DNA of 10,998 nucleotides from an uncultured Nocardiaceae bacterium (lineage in GTDB: Bacteria > Actinomycetota > Actinomycetes > Mycobacteriales > Mycobacteriaceae): contig CAKZIX010000090.1 in the NCBI GenBank assembly GCA_936936565.1, forward strand, positions 1-10,998, in the 5' to 3' direction. Positions 1 to 5,875 of the stretch are shown one piece after another. Both the position numbers and the translations under genes were made by a program. Every line of letters begins with the position of its first letter. The stretch's first letter is position 1. Under the pieces are notes generated by a model. The model made no database searches. It saw only the letters and a list, made by a program, of their open reading frames with translations, and was not told where the DNA came from.

Positions 1-1
1 A

Positions 2-15
2 CCGGGTCATCCCGG
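2..15 (-). terminator. Small GC hairpin after the ThiF/MoeB-like stop
   Basis: A 5-bp perfect stem (CCGGG / CCCGG, 4-base loop) lies about 16-30 bases downstream of the minus-strand stop codon at 32-34. Its place fits a transcription terminator stem, but any following T-run would be outside the window, and a 5-bp GC stem can arise by chance in DNA this GC-rich. Confidence 0.2.
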
Positions 16-31
16 CGATGCTCTAGTTGGG

Positions 32-220
32 TCAGCCGCAGACCGGACAGGCCGGGTCGGCCGAAACCGCGACCGTGCGCGCCGATCCCGCCAGGCCGTC
101 GTAGAGCAGCAGACGGCCCATCAGCGGGTCGCCCGCGCCGGCGATCAGCTTGATCGCCTCCAGCGCCGCCATCGACCCAATCACCCCGGCCAGGGCGCCG
201 ACCACGCCGACGCGCTGGCC
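32..220 (-). pseudogene. C-terminal fragment of a MoeB/ThiF/HesA-family adenylyltransferase
   Basis: About 60 codons ending at TGA (32-34) match the C-terminus of the E1-like enzymes that adenylate the C-terminal glycine of sulfur-carrier proteins (MoaD, ThiS) in molybdopterin or thiamin synthesis. Visible are the GALAGVIGSMAALEAIKL helix, the GRLLLYDGL strand and the final CPVCG, the second CxxC half of the structural zinc site in this family. The ATP-binding domain, catalytic cysteine and first CxxC are all missing. Upstream of about position 211-220 the minus strand stops looking like the family and the plus strand carries the start of the amiB operon. The GSMAALEAIKLIAG wording reminds me of alphaproteobacterial (sphingomonad) relatives, which would make it foreign to the rest of the window; that is from memory. 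The 5' boundary is approximate. The gene is broken by the join, not necessarily in its source genome. Confidence 0.7.
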
Positions 221-245
221 GGGCTCGCCGTGCAGACCAACGAGT
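205..245. other. Chimeric join: ThiF-like fragment to amiB operon
   Basis: Within this interval recognisable minus-strand ThiF/MoeB coding gives way to plus-strand sequence belonging to the amiB operon. The two partial genes face each other and neither is complete, as expected for an artificial or rearrangement join. The exact base cannot be fixed because both sides are GC-rich and open in several frames. Confidence 0.6.
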
Positions 246-271
246 CGAATCTCGCCTTCAACCAGGGCTGA
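212..271 (+). CDS. Possible 3' end of an unidentified gene upstream of amiB
   Basis: A plus-strand frame ends in TGA at 269-271 with the tail LAVQTNESNLAFNQG. The stop lies four bases before the amiB GTG start at 276, the spacing of translationally coupled operon genes, and the same stretch carries AGGG (264-267), a plausible Shine-Dalgarno for amiB. The frame stays open further left, but there it is antisense to the ThiF-like fragment and is not credible. I do not recognise the family from so short a piece. It may be the true neighbour of amiB in the source genome. It may also be chance, since open frames are common in such GC-rich DNA. Confidence 0.3.
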   Translation, partial: ALAGLAVQTNESNLAFNQG

Positions 272-275
272 TCGC

Positions 276-1469
276 GTGGTCGGCGTGGAAATCCCGGATG
301 TGACGTCGGTGGTCGGGTCGGCATCGTCCGATTTGATCGCTTTGTCGCACTCCATCCACGCCGAACCAGAGCTTGCGTTCGAGGAGACGGCCAGCGTCGC
401 CAAGATCGTGGAGCTGTTGTCGCAGAAGGGCTTCGACGTCGAAGTCGGCACGGCCGACCTGCCGACGGCGTTCACCGCGACGTACGGCAGCGGTGAGCTG
501 GTGCTCGGCGTCTGTGCCGAGTACGACGCGCTGCCGGGGATCGGTCATGCCTGCGGGCACAACATCATTGCCGCATCGGCGGTGGGGACCGGCCTGGCGC
601 TGGCGAAGTTCGCCGACGACCTCGGCGTCACCGTCCGCGTGATCGGTACGCCCGCCGAGGAGAGCGGTGGCGGCAAGGTGCTGATGCTCGAACGCGGCGC
701 CTTCGACGGGCTGGCGATGGCGTTGATGGTGCATCCCGGGCCGTGGGAGATCGTCGGTGCGAGTTCGCTCGCGCTGGCCGATCTGGCGGTCGGGTTCACC
801 GGGCTGGCGGCGCATGCGTCCGCCGCGCCGGAGTTCGGCCGCAACGCCGGAGACGCCGCGACGGTCGCGCAGGTAGCGCTCGGCCTGCTGCGTCAGCACC
901 TGGCGCCCGGCCAGCAGTTGCACGGCTTCGTCGGCACGGGTGGTGTGGCGCCGAACATCGTGCCCGCCTATTCGGAGCTGCTGTACTACTTGCGCGCCAC
1001 CACTGCCGCCTCGCTGGACGACCTGTATCGACGGGCCGCCGACTGCTTCGCCGCGGGGGCGCTCGCCACCGGGTGCACGCACGAGATCCGGCATGTTTCG
1101 CCGACCTACAACGAGCTGACTCCCGATGCGGACTTGGTGGGCATCTACCGCGAGGTGATCGTCGGGCTGGGCCGCACGCCGTGGCCTGCGGATCTCGAGG
1201 GCGCCCGGCCGTTGGGCAGTACCGACATGGGCAACGTCACCAACGTCGTGCCGGGCATTCACCCGTGCATCGCGATCGACTCCGAGGGCGCGGTCACTCA
1301 TCAGCCCGGTTTTGCGGCCGCCGCGGTGAATGCCTCGGCCGACCAAGCCGTGCTCGACGGCGCACAAGCGCTCGCGCACACCGCCATCCGGGCCGCGACG
1401 CACCATCGCGACCGTCTCCTGGAGCGGGCGAGCGCGGCTCAACCATTCCGGGCGAAGCGAGGGGGTTGA
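276..1469 (+). CDS. amiB1: M20-family N-acyl-amino-acid amidohydrolase, AmiB1 type
   Basis: Cytoplasmic zinc amidohydrolase of the M20D (HipO/AbgB) group, 397 aa, closest in memory to M. tuberculosis AmiB1 (Rv3306c, about 394 aa). These enzymes cleave an acyl or aryl group from an amino acid; the substrate of AmiB1 is not established. The metal-site motifs are present: AEYDALPGIGHACGHN (residues 81-96, with Cys93 and His95), GTPAEESGGGK (Glu128/Glu129), MVHPGP (His153) and THQPGF near the C-terminus (His342). The dimerisation (lid) domain lies between about 170 and 290. I chose GTG 276 because AGGG lies 8 bases upstream and the length fits the family; GTG 285 or 300 are alternatives. An ATG at 150 is in frame but would add about 42 residues antisense to the ThiF fragment, so I rejected it. 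The gene ends inside the start of amiA1 (4-base TTGA overlap), so the two are co-translated. Confidence 0.9.
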   Translation: MVGVEIPDVTSVVGSASSDLIALSHSIHAEPELAFEETASVAKIVELLSQKGFDVEVGTADLPTAFTATYGSGELVLGVCAEYDALPGIGHACGHNIIAASAVGTGLALAKFADDLGVTVRVIGTPAEESGGGKVLMLERGAFDGLAMALMVHPGPWEIVGASSLALADLAVGFTGLAAHASAAPEFGRNAGDAATVAQVALGLLRQHLAPGQQLHGFVGTGGVAPNIVPAYSELLYYLRATTAASLDDLYRRAADCFAAGALATGCTHEIRHVSPTYNELTPDADLVGIYREVIVGLGRTPWPADLEGARPLGSTDMGNVTNVVPGIHPCIAIDSEGAVTHQPGFAAAAVNASADQAVLDGAQALAHTAIRAATHHRDRLLERASAAQPFRAKRGG

Positions 1470-2629
1470 CCATTAACGATTTCGTCGAACCATGGCTGGC
1501 GCGGCACGCGGGTGAACTGATCGAGTGGCGCCGGCGCATCCACGCGAATCCGGAGTTGGCGCGCAACGAATACGCGACAACCGAGTTCGTGGTGAGCACG
1601 TTGGCGGCGGCGGGGTTGTCGCCGAAGGTATTGCCGGGTGGGACGGGTCTGATCTGTGACATCGGGCCGGCCGACGGGCGGCTGGTGGCGTTGCGGGCAG
1701 ACATGGATGCGTTGCCGATGCAGGAGTTCACCGGCGCGACGTACGCGTCGTCGGTTCCTGGGGTGGCGCACGCATGCGGGCACGACGCGCACACGACGAT
1801 CTTGTTGGGCACGGGGCTGGCGTTGCACGAGGCGGCCGCGTTGCCGGTTGGCGTGCGACTGCTGTTTCAGCCTGCCGAAGAGGTGATGCCCGGGGGTGCG
1901 CTGGACGCGGTCGCGGCGGGCGTGCTCGCCGGCGTGGAGCGGATCTTCGCGTTGCATTGTGATCCGCGGCTCGAGGTGGGCAAGGTCGGGATTCGGGTGG
2001 GTGCTATCACATCGGCGGCGGACACCGTGGAGTTGGTGCTCGACTCGCCGGGTGGGCACACCTCGCGTCCGCATCTGACGAGCGACCTGGTGTATGCCAT
2101 CGGCACGGTGATCACGGGCTTGCCGGGACTGTTGAGCCGTCGGGTGGATCCGCGCACGAGCACGGTGATGGTGTGGGGCGCGGTGAGTGCGGGCAAGGCG
2201 CCCAACGCGATTCCGCAGACGGGCATGCTCACGGGCACGGTGCGCACCGGCGATCACGACACGTGGGCGCTGCTGGAGCCGTTGGTGCGCGAGATCGTCG
2301 ACAGTCTGCTGGCGCCGACCGGCGTGCGCTATCAACTGAACTACCGCCGCGGCGTGCCACCGGTGGTCAACGACGAGCATTCCACGCGGATCTTCGAGGA
2401 TGCGATCCGCGAGATCGGTCACGACGCGCTTGCCGACACCCCGCAATCGGGTGGGGGAGAAGACTTTTCGTGGTACCTCGAAGAGGTGCCCGGTGCGATG
2501 GCGCGGTTGGGCGTGTGGTCGGGGCAGGGTCCGCAGCTGGATCTGCACCAGCCGAACTTCGATCTCGACGAGCGGGCGCTGGCCGTCGGCGTGCGAGTGA
2601 TGTCGAACCTGGTGCTGGCTGCCGGCTGA
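1466..2629 (+). CDS. amiA1: M20-family N-acyl-amino-acid amidohydrolase, AmiA1 type
   Basis: Second M20D amidohydrolase, 387 aa, resembling M. tuberculosis AmiA1 (Rv3305c) and bacterial hippurate/IAA-amino-acid hydrolases. It carries RRRIHANPEL (22-31), RADMDALP (77-84), the metal motif HACGHDAHT (102-110, Cys104 and His106), FQPAEEVMPGGA (Glu138/Glu139), ALHCDP (His164) and a C-terminal DLHQPNFDLDE (His361), so the binuclear metal site looks intact. The start is TTG at 1466, overlapping the amiB1 stop as TTGA, with GAGGGGG just upstream. The resulting N-terminus (MTINDFVEPWLARH) lines up with the usual start of this protein. The frame is open far upstream to 743, but that part is a shadow of amiB1. 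The stop is one base from the stop of the convergent Rv3304-like gene. Tandem M20D paralogues recall E. coli abgA-abgB, whose products form a heteromeric p-aminobenzoyl-glutamate hydrolase; that the present pair acts together is inference. Confidence 0.92.
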   Translation: MTINDFVEPWLARHAGELIEWRRRIHANPELARNEYATTEFVVSTLAAAGLSPKVLPGGTGLICDIGPADGRLVALRADMDALPMQEFTGATYASSVPGVAHACGHDAHTTILLGTGLALHEAAALPVGVRLLFQPAEEVMPGGALDAVAAGVLAGVERIFALHCDPRLEVGKVGIRVGAITSAADTVELVLDSPGGHTSRPHLTSDLVYAIGTVITGLPGLLSRRVDPRTSTVMVWGAVSAGKAPNAIPQTGMLTGTVRTGDHDTWALLEPLVREIVDSLLAPTGVRYQLNYRRGVPPVVNDEHSTRIFEDAIREIGHDALADTPQSGGGEDFSWYLEEVPGAMARLGVWSGQGPQLDLHQPNFDLDERALAVGVRVMSNLVLAAG

Positions 2630-2630
2630 G

Positions 2631-3125
2631 CTACTCGAAGGTGCCAGGGCCCACGTTGCGGCTGTGGCGGGTACGCAGGGTGTGCACGTATTCCTCTGGG
2701 GCGCCGGCCTTTTCGGCAGCGTCGGCCATCACGCCGAGGTACCGCGCGGACGGCAGGCCACCTTCGTAGCCGTCGACGACGTAGAGCCACGCGAGTACCG
2801 ATCCGGCGATGCCGCCGTCGTCGCGGGGTTCGCTGGATTCGACGCCGACGCGGACCCGGATCTTGCGGTGGATGCCGAGTTCGGAGCCTTCCCAGCGGTC
2901 CAAGCGTTCTTCGTCTTCGGGCGACACGTCGTAGAGGACGACGAAGACCTTCGCGCCCGGTTCCTCGACGACGGTGGCCAACGCGCCTTCCCAGCCGATG
3001 TCGCTGCCGCCGAACGTGAGCCGCCAGTCGTGCAGCCATCCGGTTCCCGCCATGGGCGAATGCGGACAGCGCTCGAGCATCTGCTCGGGATCCATGTTCG
3101 ATCCGTACGCGGCATAAATCGGCAC
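2631..3125 (-). CDS. Gamma-glutamylcyclotransferase-fold protein, Rv3304 type
   Basis: A 164-aa protein with the gamma-glutamylcyclotransferase (GGCT/AIG2-like) fold, matching M. tuberculosis Rv3304 nearly end to end. The N-terminal PIYAAYGSNM (2-11) holds the YGSN substrate-cradle loop. LDRWEGSELGIH (75-86) carries Glu79 at the place of the catalytic acid of GGCT enzymes. WLYVVDGYEGGLPSARYLGVM marks the C-terminal half. Family enzymes convert gamma-glutamyl-amino acids to 5-oxoproline and a free amino acid; whether this branch does so is unknown. I chose GTG at 3125 because the protein normally starts at this residue and because TAGGCT lies seven bases upstream without a Shine-Dalgarno, as in leaderless genes. 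An in-frame ATG at 3155 would add ten unusual residues across that promoter. The gene converges on amiA1 with one base between the stops and diverges from lpdA. Confidence 0.9.
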   Translation of the reverse strand: MPIYAAYGSNMDPEQMLERCPHSPMAGTGWLHDWRLTFGGSDIGWEGALATVVEEPGAKVFVVLYDVSPEDEERLDRWEGSELGIHRKIRVRVGVESSEPRDDGGIAGSVLAWLYVVDGYEGGLPSARYLGVMADAAEKAGAPEEYVHTLRTRHSRNVGPGTFE

Positions 3126-3132
3126 GGCGGCC

Positions 3133-3138
3133 AGCCTA
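3133..3138 (-). promoter_or_regulatory. -10-like TAGGCT of the Rv3304-type gene (leaderless)
   Basis: On the minus strand TAGGCT (TANNNT) is followed by seven bases and then the GTG start at 3125, which would place transcription initiation on or next to the start codon. There is no Shine-Dalgarno. No convincing -35 element is visible, which is common in actinobacteria. Confidence 0.5.
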
Positions 3139-3173
3139 ACTCTTGACGCGGCCATCGGGCGGGAGGGTTCGGA

Positions 3174-3179
3174 TAGCGT
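3174..3179 (+). promoter_or_regulatory. Possible -10 element of lpdA
   Basis: TAGCGT fits the actinobacterial TANNNT pattern and lies in the 95-base divergent gap before lpdA, giving a leader of about 35 bases that includes the GGAGG at 3211-3215. A TTGACG at 3143-3148 is too far away (25 bases) to be a standard -35 partner. This is a weak call made mainly on position. Confidence 0.3.
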
Positions 3180-3220
3180 TGTTTGCGGCGAGCGTGCGAA
3201 CTCGAGACATGGAGGACGGG

Positions 3221-4624
3221 ATGACCCGGATCGCGATCATCGGTGGCGGACCTGCGGGCTACGAGGCGGCGCTCGTGGCGGCCCAGCACGGCGGCGAGGT
3301 CACTTTGATCGACTCGGACGGCATCGGCGGCGCCTGCGTGCTGTTCGACTGTGTGCCGTCGAAGACGTTCATCGCCTCCACCGGTATCCGCACCGACATG
3401 CGGCGGGCCAACGAACTCGGGGTCGCCTTCGACGACGAGTCCGCGACGGTGTCCATGCCGAAGGTCAACGCCCGGGTGAAAAGTCTTGCGCAGGCGCAGT
3501 CTTCGGATATCCGGGCGAAGCTGCAGGCGGCCGGGGTGCGGGTGTTGTCCGGTACCGGGGCGCTGTCGGATCCGGCGCAGGGGCTGGCGGCGCACAAGGT
3601 GGCGGCGCAGTTGCACAACGGTGAGACGGAGACGCTCGAGGCAGAGGTGGTGCTGATCGCCACCGGCGCGAGCCCACGCATCCTGCCCGCTGCGCAACCC
3701 GACGGCGAACGCATCCTCACCTGGCGCCAGCTCTACGACCTGTCGGAGCTGCCGTCGCACCTGGTGGTGGTGGGTTCGGGTGTCACGGGTGCGGAGTTCG
3801 TTTCCGCGTACACCGAGATGGGCGTGCAGGTGACGCTGGTGTCCAGCCGGGACCGCGTGCTGCCGCACGAGGATGCCGACGCGGCGCTGGTGCTCGAGGA
3901 TGCGCTCGCCGAACGTGGTGTGGTGCTCGTCAAGCATGCCCGCGCCGACGCCGTGGAGCGCACCGGCGACGGCGTGCTGGTCAAGCTCGCCGACGGGCGC
4001 ACCGTGGCCGGTTCGCACGCGCTGATGACGGTCGGCTCGATCCCGAACACCGAGGCTCTGGGCCTGGAAAACGTGGGCATCGAGACCGATCGCGGTGGCT
4101 ACCTGCGCGTGGACCGGGTGTCGCGTACCAGCGTGCCCGGTATCTACGCCGCCGGTGACTGCACCGGATTGCTGCCGCTGGCATCGGTGGCGGCCATGCA
4201 GGGCCGCATCGCGATGTATCACGCGCTCGGCGAGGGCGTGAACCCGATTCGATTGAAGACGGTGGCCTCTGCGGTGTTCACGCGCCCGGAGATCGCCACG
4301 GTGGGGGTGAGCCAGGCCGCGATCGACAACGGTGAGGTGCCCGCCCGCACGGTGATGCTGCCGCTGAATACCAACCCGCGCGCAAAGATGTCGGGCCTGC
4401 GGCGGGGTTTCGTGAAGGTGTTCTGCCGGCCGGCCACCGGGGTGGTCATCGGCGGCGTGGTGGTGGCGCCGATCGCTTCGGAGTTGATCTTGCCGATTGC
4501 GCTGGCAGTGCAGAACAACCTGACTGTGACCGATCTGGCACAAACGTTTTCGGTGTACCCGTCGCTCACTGGTTCGGTCACCGAGGCGGCCCGTCAGCTC
4601 ATGCGGCACGACGATCTGGACTGA
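3221..4624 (+). CDS. lpdA: Flavoprotein disulfide-reductase family NAD(P)H quinone reductase, LpdA
   Basis: A 467-aa protein of the flavoprotein disulfide reductase family, very close to M. tuberculosis LpdA (Rv3303c). That protein was named as a lipoamide dehydrogenase but was characterised as an NAD(P)H-dependent quinone reductase. Seen here: an N-terminal FAD Rossmann motif IIGGGPAGYEA (6-16), a NAD(P) motif VVGSGVTGAEF in the middle, GIYAAGDCTG for the flavin, and a C-terminal interface domain. Both cysteines of the redox pair are present (GGACVLFDCVPSK, Cys39 and Cys44, CxxxxC), whereas M. tuberculosis LpdA, as I recall, lacks one. The C-terminal His-Glu pair of true dihydrolipoamide dehydrogenases is absent: the HPTLxE position reads YPSLTG (Tyr446, Gly451). 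Lipoamide activity is therefore unlikely. The start ATG 3221 has GGAGG six bases upstream; an in-frame ATG at 3209 is less well placed. In M. tuberculosis the next gene is glpD2; here four genes intervene. Confidence 0.93.
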   Translation: MTRIAIIGGGPAGYEAALVAAQHGGEVTLIDSDGIGGACVLFDCVPSKTFIASTGIRTDMRRANELGVAFDDESATVSMPKVNARVKSLAQAQSSDIRAKLQAAGVRVLSGTGALSDPAQGLAAHKVAAQLHNGETETLEAEVVLIATGASPRILPAAQPDGERILTWRQLYDLSELPSHLVVVGSGVTGAEFVSAYTEMGVQVTLVSSRDRVLPHEDADAALVLEDALAERGVVLVKHARADAVERTGDGVLVKLADGRTVAGSHALMTVGSIPNTEALGLENVGIETDRGGYLRVDRVSRTSVPGIYAAGDCTGLLPLASVAAMQGRIAMYHALGEGVNPIRLKTVASAVFTRPEIATVGVSQAAIDNGEVPARTVMLPLNTNPRAKMSGLRRGFVKVFCRPATGVVIGGVVVAPIASELILPIALAVQNNLTVTDLAQTFSVYPSLTGSVTEAARQLMRHDDLD

Positions 4625-4798
4625 CGCGTCGCATTGCAGAGGGATGTCGGTTGTGGTTGACTTCGCGCGGATGCGACGGTCTGGTTGATCGTCCAGGGAT
4701 AGTCGGGGGTTCTGACGACCGAGCGGCCATTGGTGGCGTCTGCGTCGTCCGTACCTTGGAGTATTGATCGTGCTGATCGTTTCTAGGAGGGACTGACA
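4625..4798 (+). promoter_or_regulatory. 174-base gap before the secreted-protein gene
   Basis: This gap holds the inverted repeat described separately, a second possible fold (GACGAC 4714-4719 with GTCGTC 4744-4749, with an inner GCCA/TGGC at 4726-4729 and 4734-4737), and a strong Shine-Dalgarno AGGAGG at 4785-4790, eight bases before GTG 4799. It probably contains the promoter of the two envelope genes, but I cannot single out a convincing -35/-10 pair. Confidence 0.35.
4627..4678. repeat. 8-bp inverted repeat downstream of lpdA
   Basis: CGTCGCAT at 4627-4634 is matched by its perfect reverse complement ATGCGACG at 4671-4678, with a 36-base interval. It starts three bases after the lpdA stop. 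It has no T-tract, so an intrinsic terminator is doubtful; it could be a folded 3' end or an operator for the envelope genes. Confidence 0.35.
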
Positions 4799-5848
4799 GT
4801 GAAGCATCGCAAGCCGGCCCGCGCCCGCCACGTGATCGCCAAGGGCACGCTGCCGATCGCCGCGGCCGCCGCTGCCGCGAGCATCTGGGCAGGGCAGGCC
4901 GGCGCCGTGCCGAACGAGACGCCGACCACGCCTCCGCCCACGAGCACGCCCAAGCAGCCCGGTGTGAACAGTCCGTCCACGCCGTCGCCGACGACCCCCG
5001 CGCCGCAGCCGTCGCCCGCCACGCCGTCGCCGGCCACCCCCGCGCCGCAGCAGCCGGGCACCACGCCTGCCCCGCAGCAGCCGGGCACGTCGCCGCAGCA
5101 GCCGGGCACCAGCCAGCCGGGCGTCACCAACCCCGCGGATCCGACCAAGCCCAAGGATCCGAACATGGCCACGCCGAGCCAGCCGGGCGTCACCACTCCG
5201 TCGGTGACGCCGCCGATGGCGCCGCTGCCGGTGCCCGGCCAGAAGGAGCAAGCGGTCGTGCCGCCGCTGCAGGATCAGGTCGTCACGCCGACGCCGGTCC
5301 CCGGCCAGCCGCAGCAGCAGCAACCGCAGCAGCAGCCGGTGCTCACTCCCGAGCAGCCTGCCGTGGTGCAGCCGAGCCCCTACCGGGTGCCGAGCAACCC
5401 CTCCGCGCCGCCCGCCCCGGTGGTGCCGATGAAGGGCCAGCACGTCGAGGTGCAGGCCAACGTCGAGGGTGGCCCCGTGGCGCCCGGCGTCGTGGCCAAC
5501 ACCCACCACTTCGGCAACAGCGCCGGCTACGTGGGTACGGCGGGCTTCCGCACGCCCACCGGCACCGGCGAGGCCGGCATCGCGGTGGACACCACCAACC
5601 CGGACATCGTGAAGGTCACCACCTACACCAAGGCGAATGCCACTGAGCCGCAGAAGAACTCGTTCGAGATCGACGTGCGTCCGGCGAAGGCTGCCGAGCA
5701 GTGGGTGCGCATGCAGCCGGGCGGCAACGCGGTTGTCGACGCTATCCAGTCGGTTAAACTTCCGGTCATTCCCGAAGGTGGACTCGCCCCGCAGAAGGTC
5801 AACGTCGGCGGCGTGGTCGTGGATTGGGGCGGTTCCGCCCAACTGTGA
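4799..5848 (+). CDS. Secreted Pro/Gln/Thr-rich envelope protein of unknown function
   Basis: I do not recognise a named family. The 349-aa product starts with a basic stretch (KHRKPARARH) and an alanine-rich hydrophobic segment (about 13-32), and has a signal-peptidase-I site AGA|V after residue 36. It should therefore be exported by Sec; there is no lipobox cysteine or twin-arginine motif. Residues 37-210 are low-complexity Pro/Thr/Gln/Ser with repeated PQQPGT units, typical of a wall-spanning stalk or linker. Residues 211-349 form a more ordinary domain with little low complexity (HVEVQANVEGG, TAGFRTPTGTGEAG, KVNVGGVVVDW), probably beta-rich. The protein has no cysteine and no C-terminal hydrophobic anchor or LPxTG. 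The GTG start has AGGAGG eight bases upstream. The membrane-protein gene follows after 27 bases in the same direction, so they probably form one transcript. A role in the cell envelope is inference. Confidence 0.75.
   Translation: MKHRKPARARHVIAKGTLPIAAAAAAASIWAGQAGAVPNETPTTPPPTSTPKQPGVNSPSTPSPTTPAPQPSPATPSPATPAPQQPGTTPAPQQPGTSPQQPGTSQPGVTNPADPTKPKDPNMATPSQPGVTTPSVTPPMAPLPVPGQKEQAVVPPLQDQVVTPTPVPGQPQQQQPQQQPVLTPEQPAVVQPSPYRVPSNPSAPPAPVVPMKGQHVEVQANVEGGPVAPGVVANTHHFGNSAGYVGTAGFRTPTGTGEAGIAVDTTNPDIVKVTTYTKANATEPQKNSFEIDVRPAKAAEQWVRMQPGGNAVVDAIQSVKLPVIPEGGLAPQKVNVGGVVVDWGGSAQL
5045..5109 (+). repeat. Short tandem coding repeats (PQQPGT units)
   Basis: The 17-base unit CCGCAGCAGCCGGGCAC occurs at 5045-5061, 5072-5088 and 5093-5109, in frame within the secreted-protein gene and encoding PQQPGT. 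Related CAGCCGGGCGTCACC units follow near 5115 and 5180. Such a tract can expand or contract by slippage and may vary between strains. Confidence 0.7.
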
Positions 5849-5875
5849 GCGGGCTTGGGGTGAAAGGATCCGAAG

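Noticed and set aside
150..275. Longer amiB1 start at ATG 150
   Set aside because: The extra 42 residues are antisense to the ThiF-like fragment and match nothing at the N-terminus of this family; GTG 276 has a ribosome binding site and the right length.
258..1442. Minus-strand open frame of 394 codons opposite amiB1
   Set aside because: Shadow of the amidohydrolase gene with a shadow-like Arg/Gly/His composition.
743..1465. Upstream extension of the amiA1 frame
   Set aside because: It is the +1/+2 shadow of amiB1; the family starts at the TTG at 1466.
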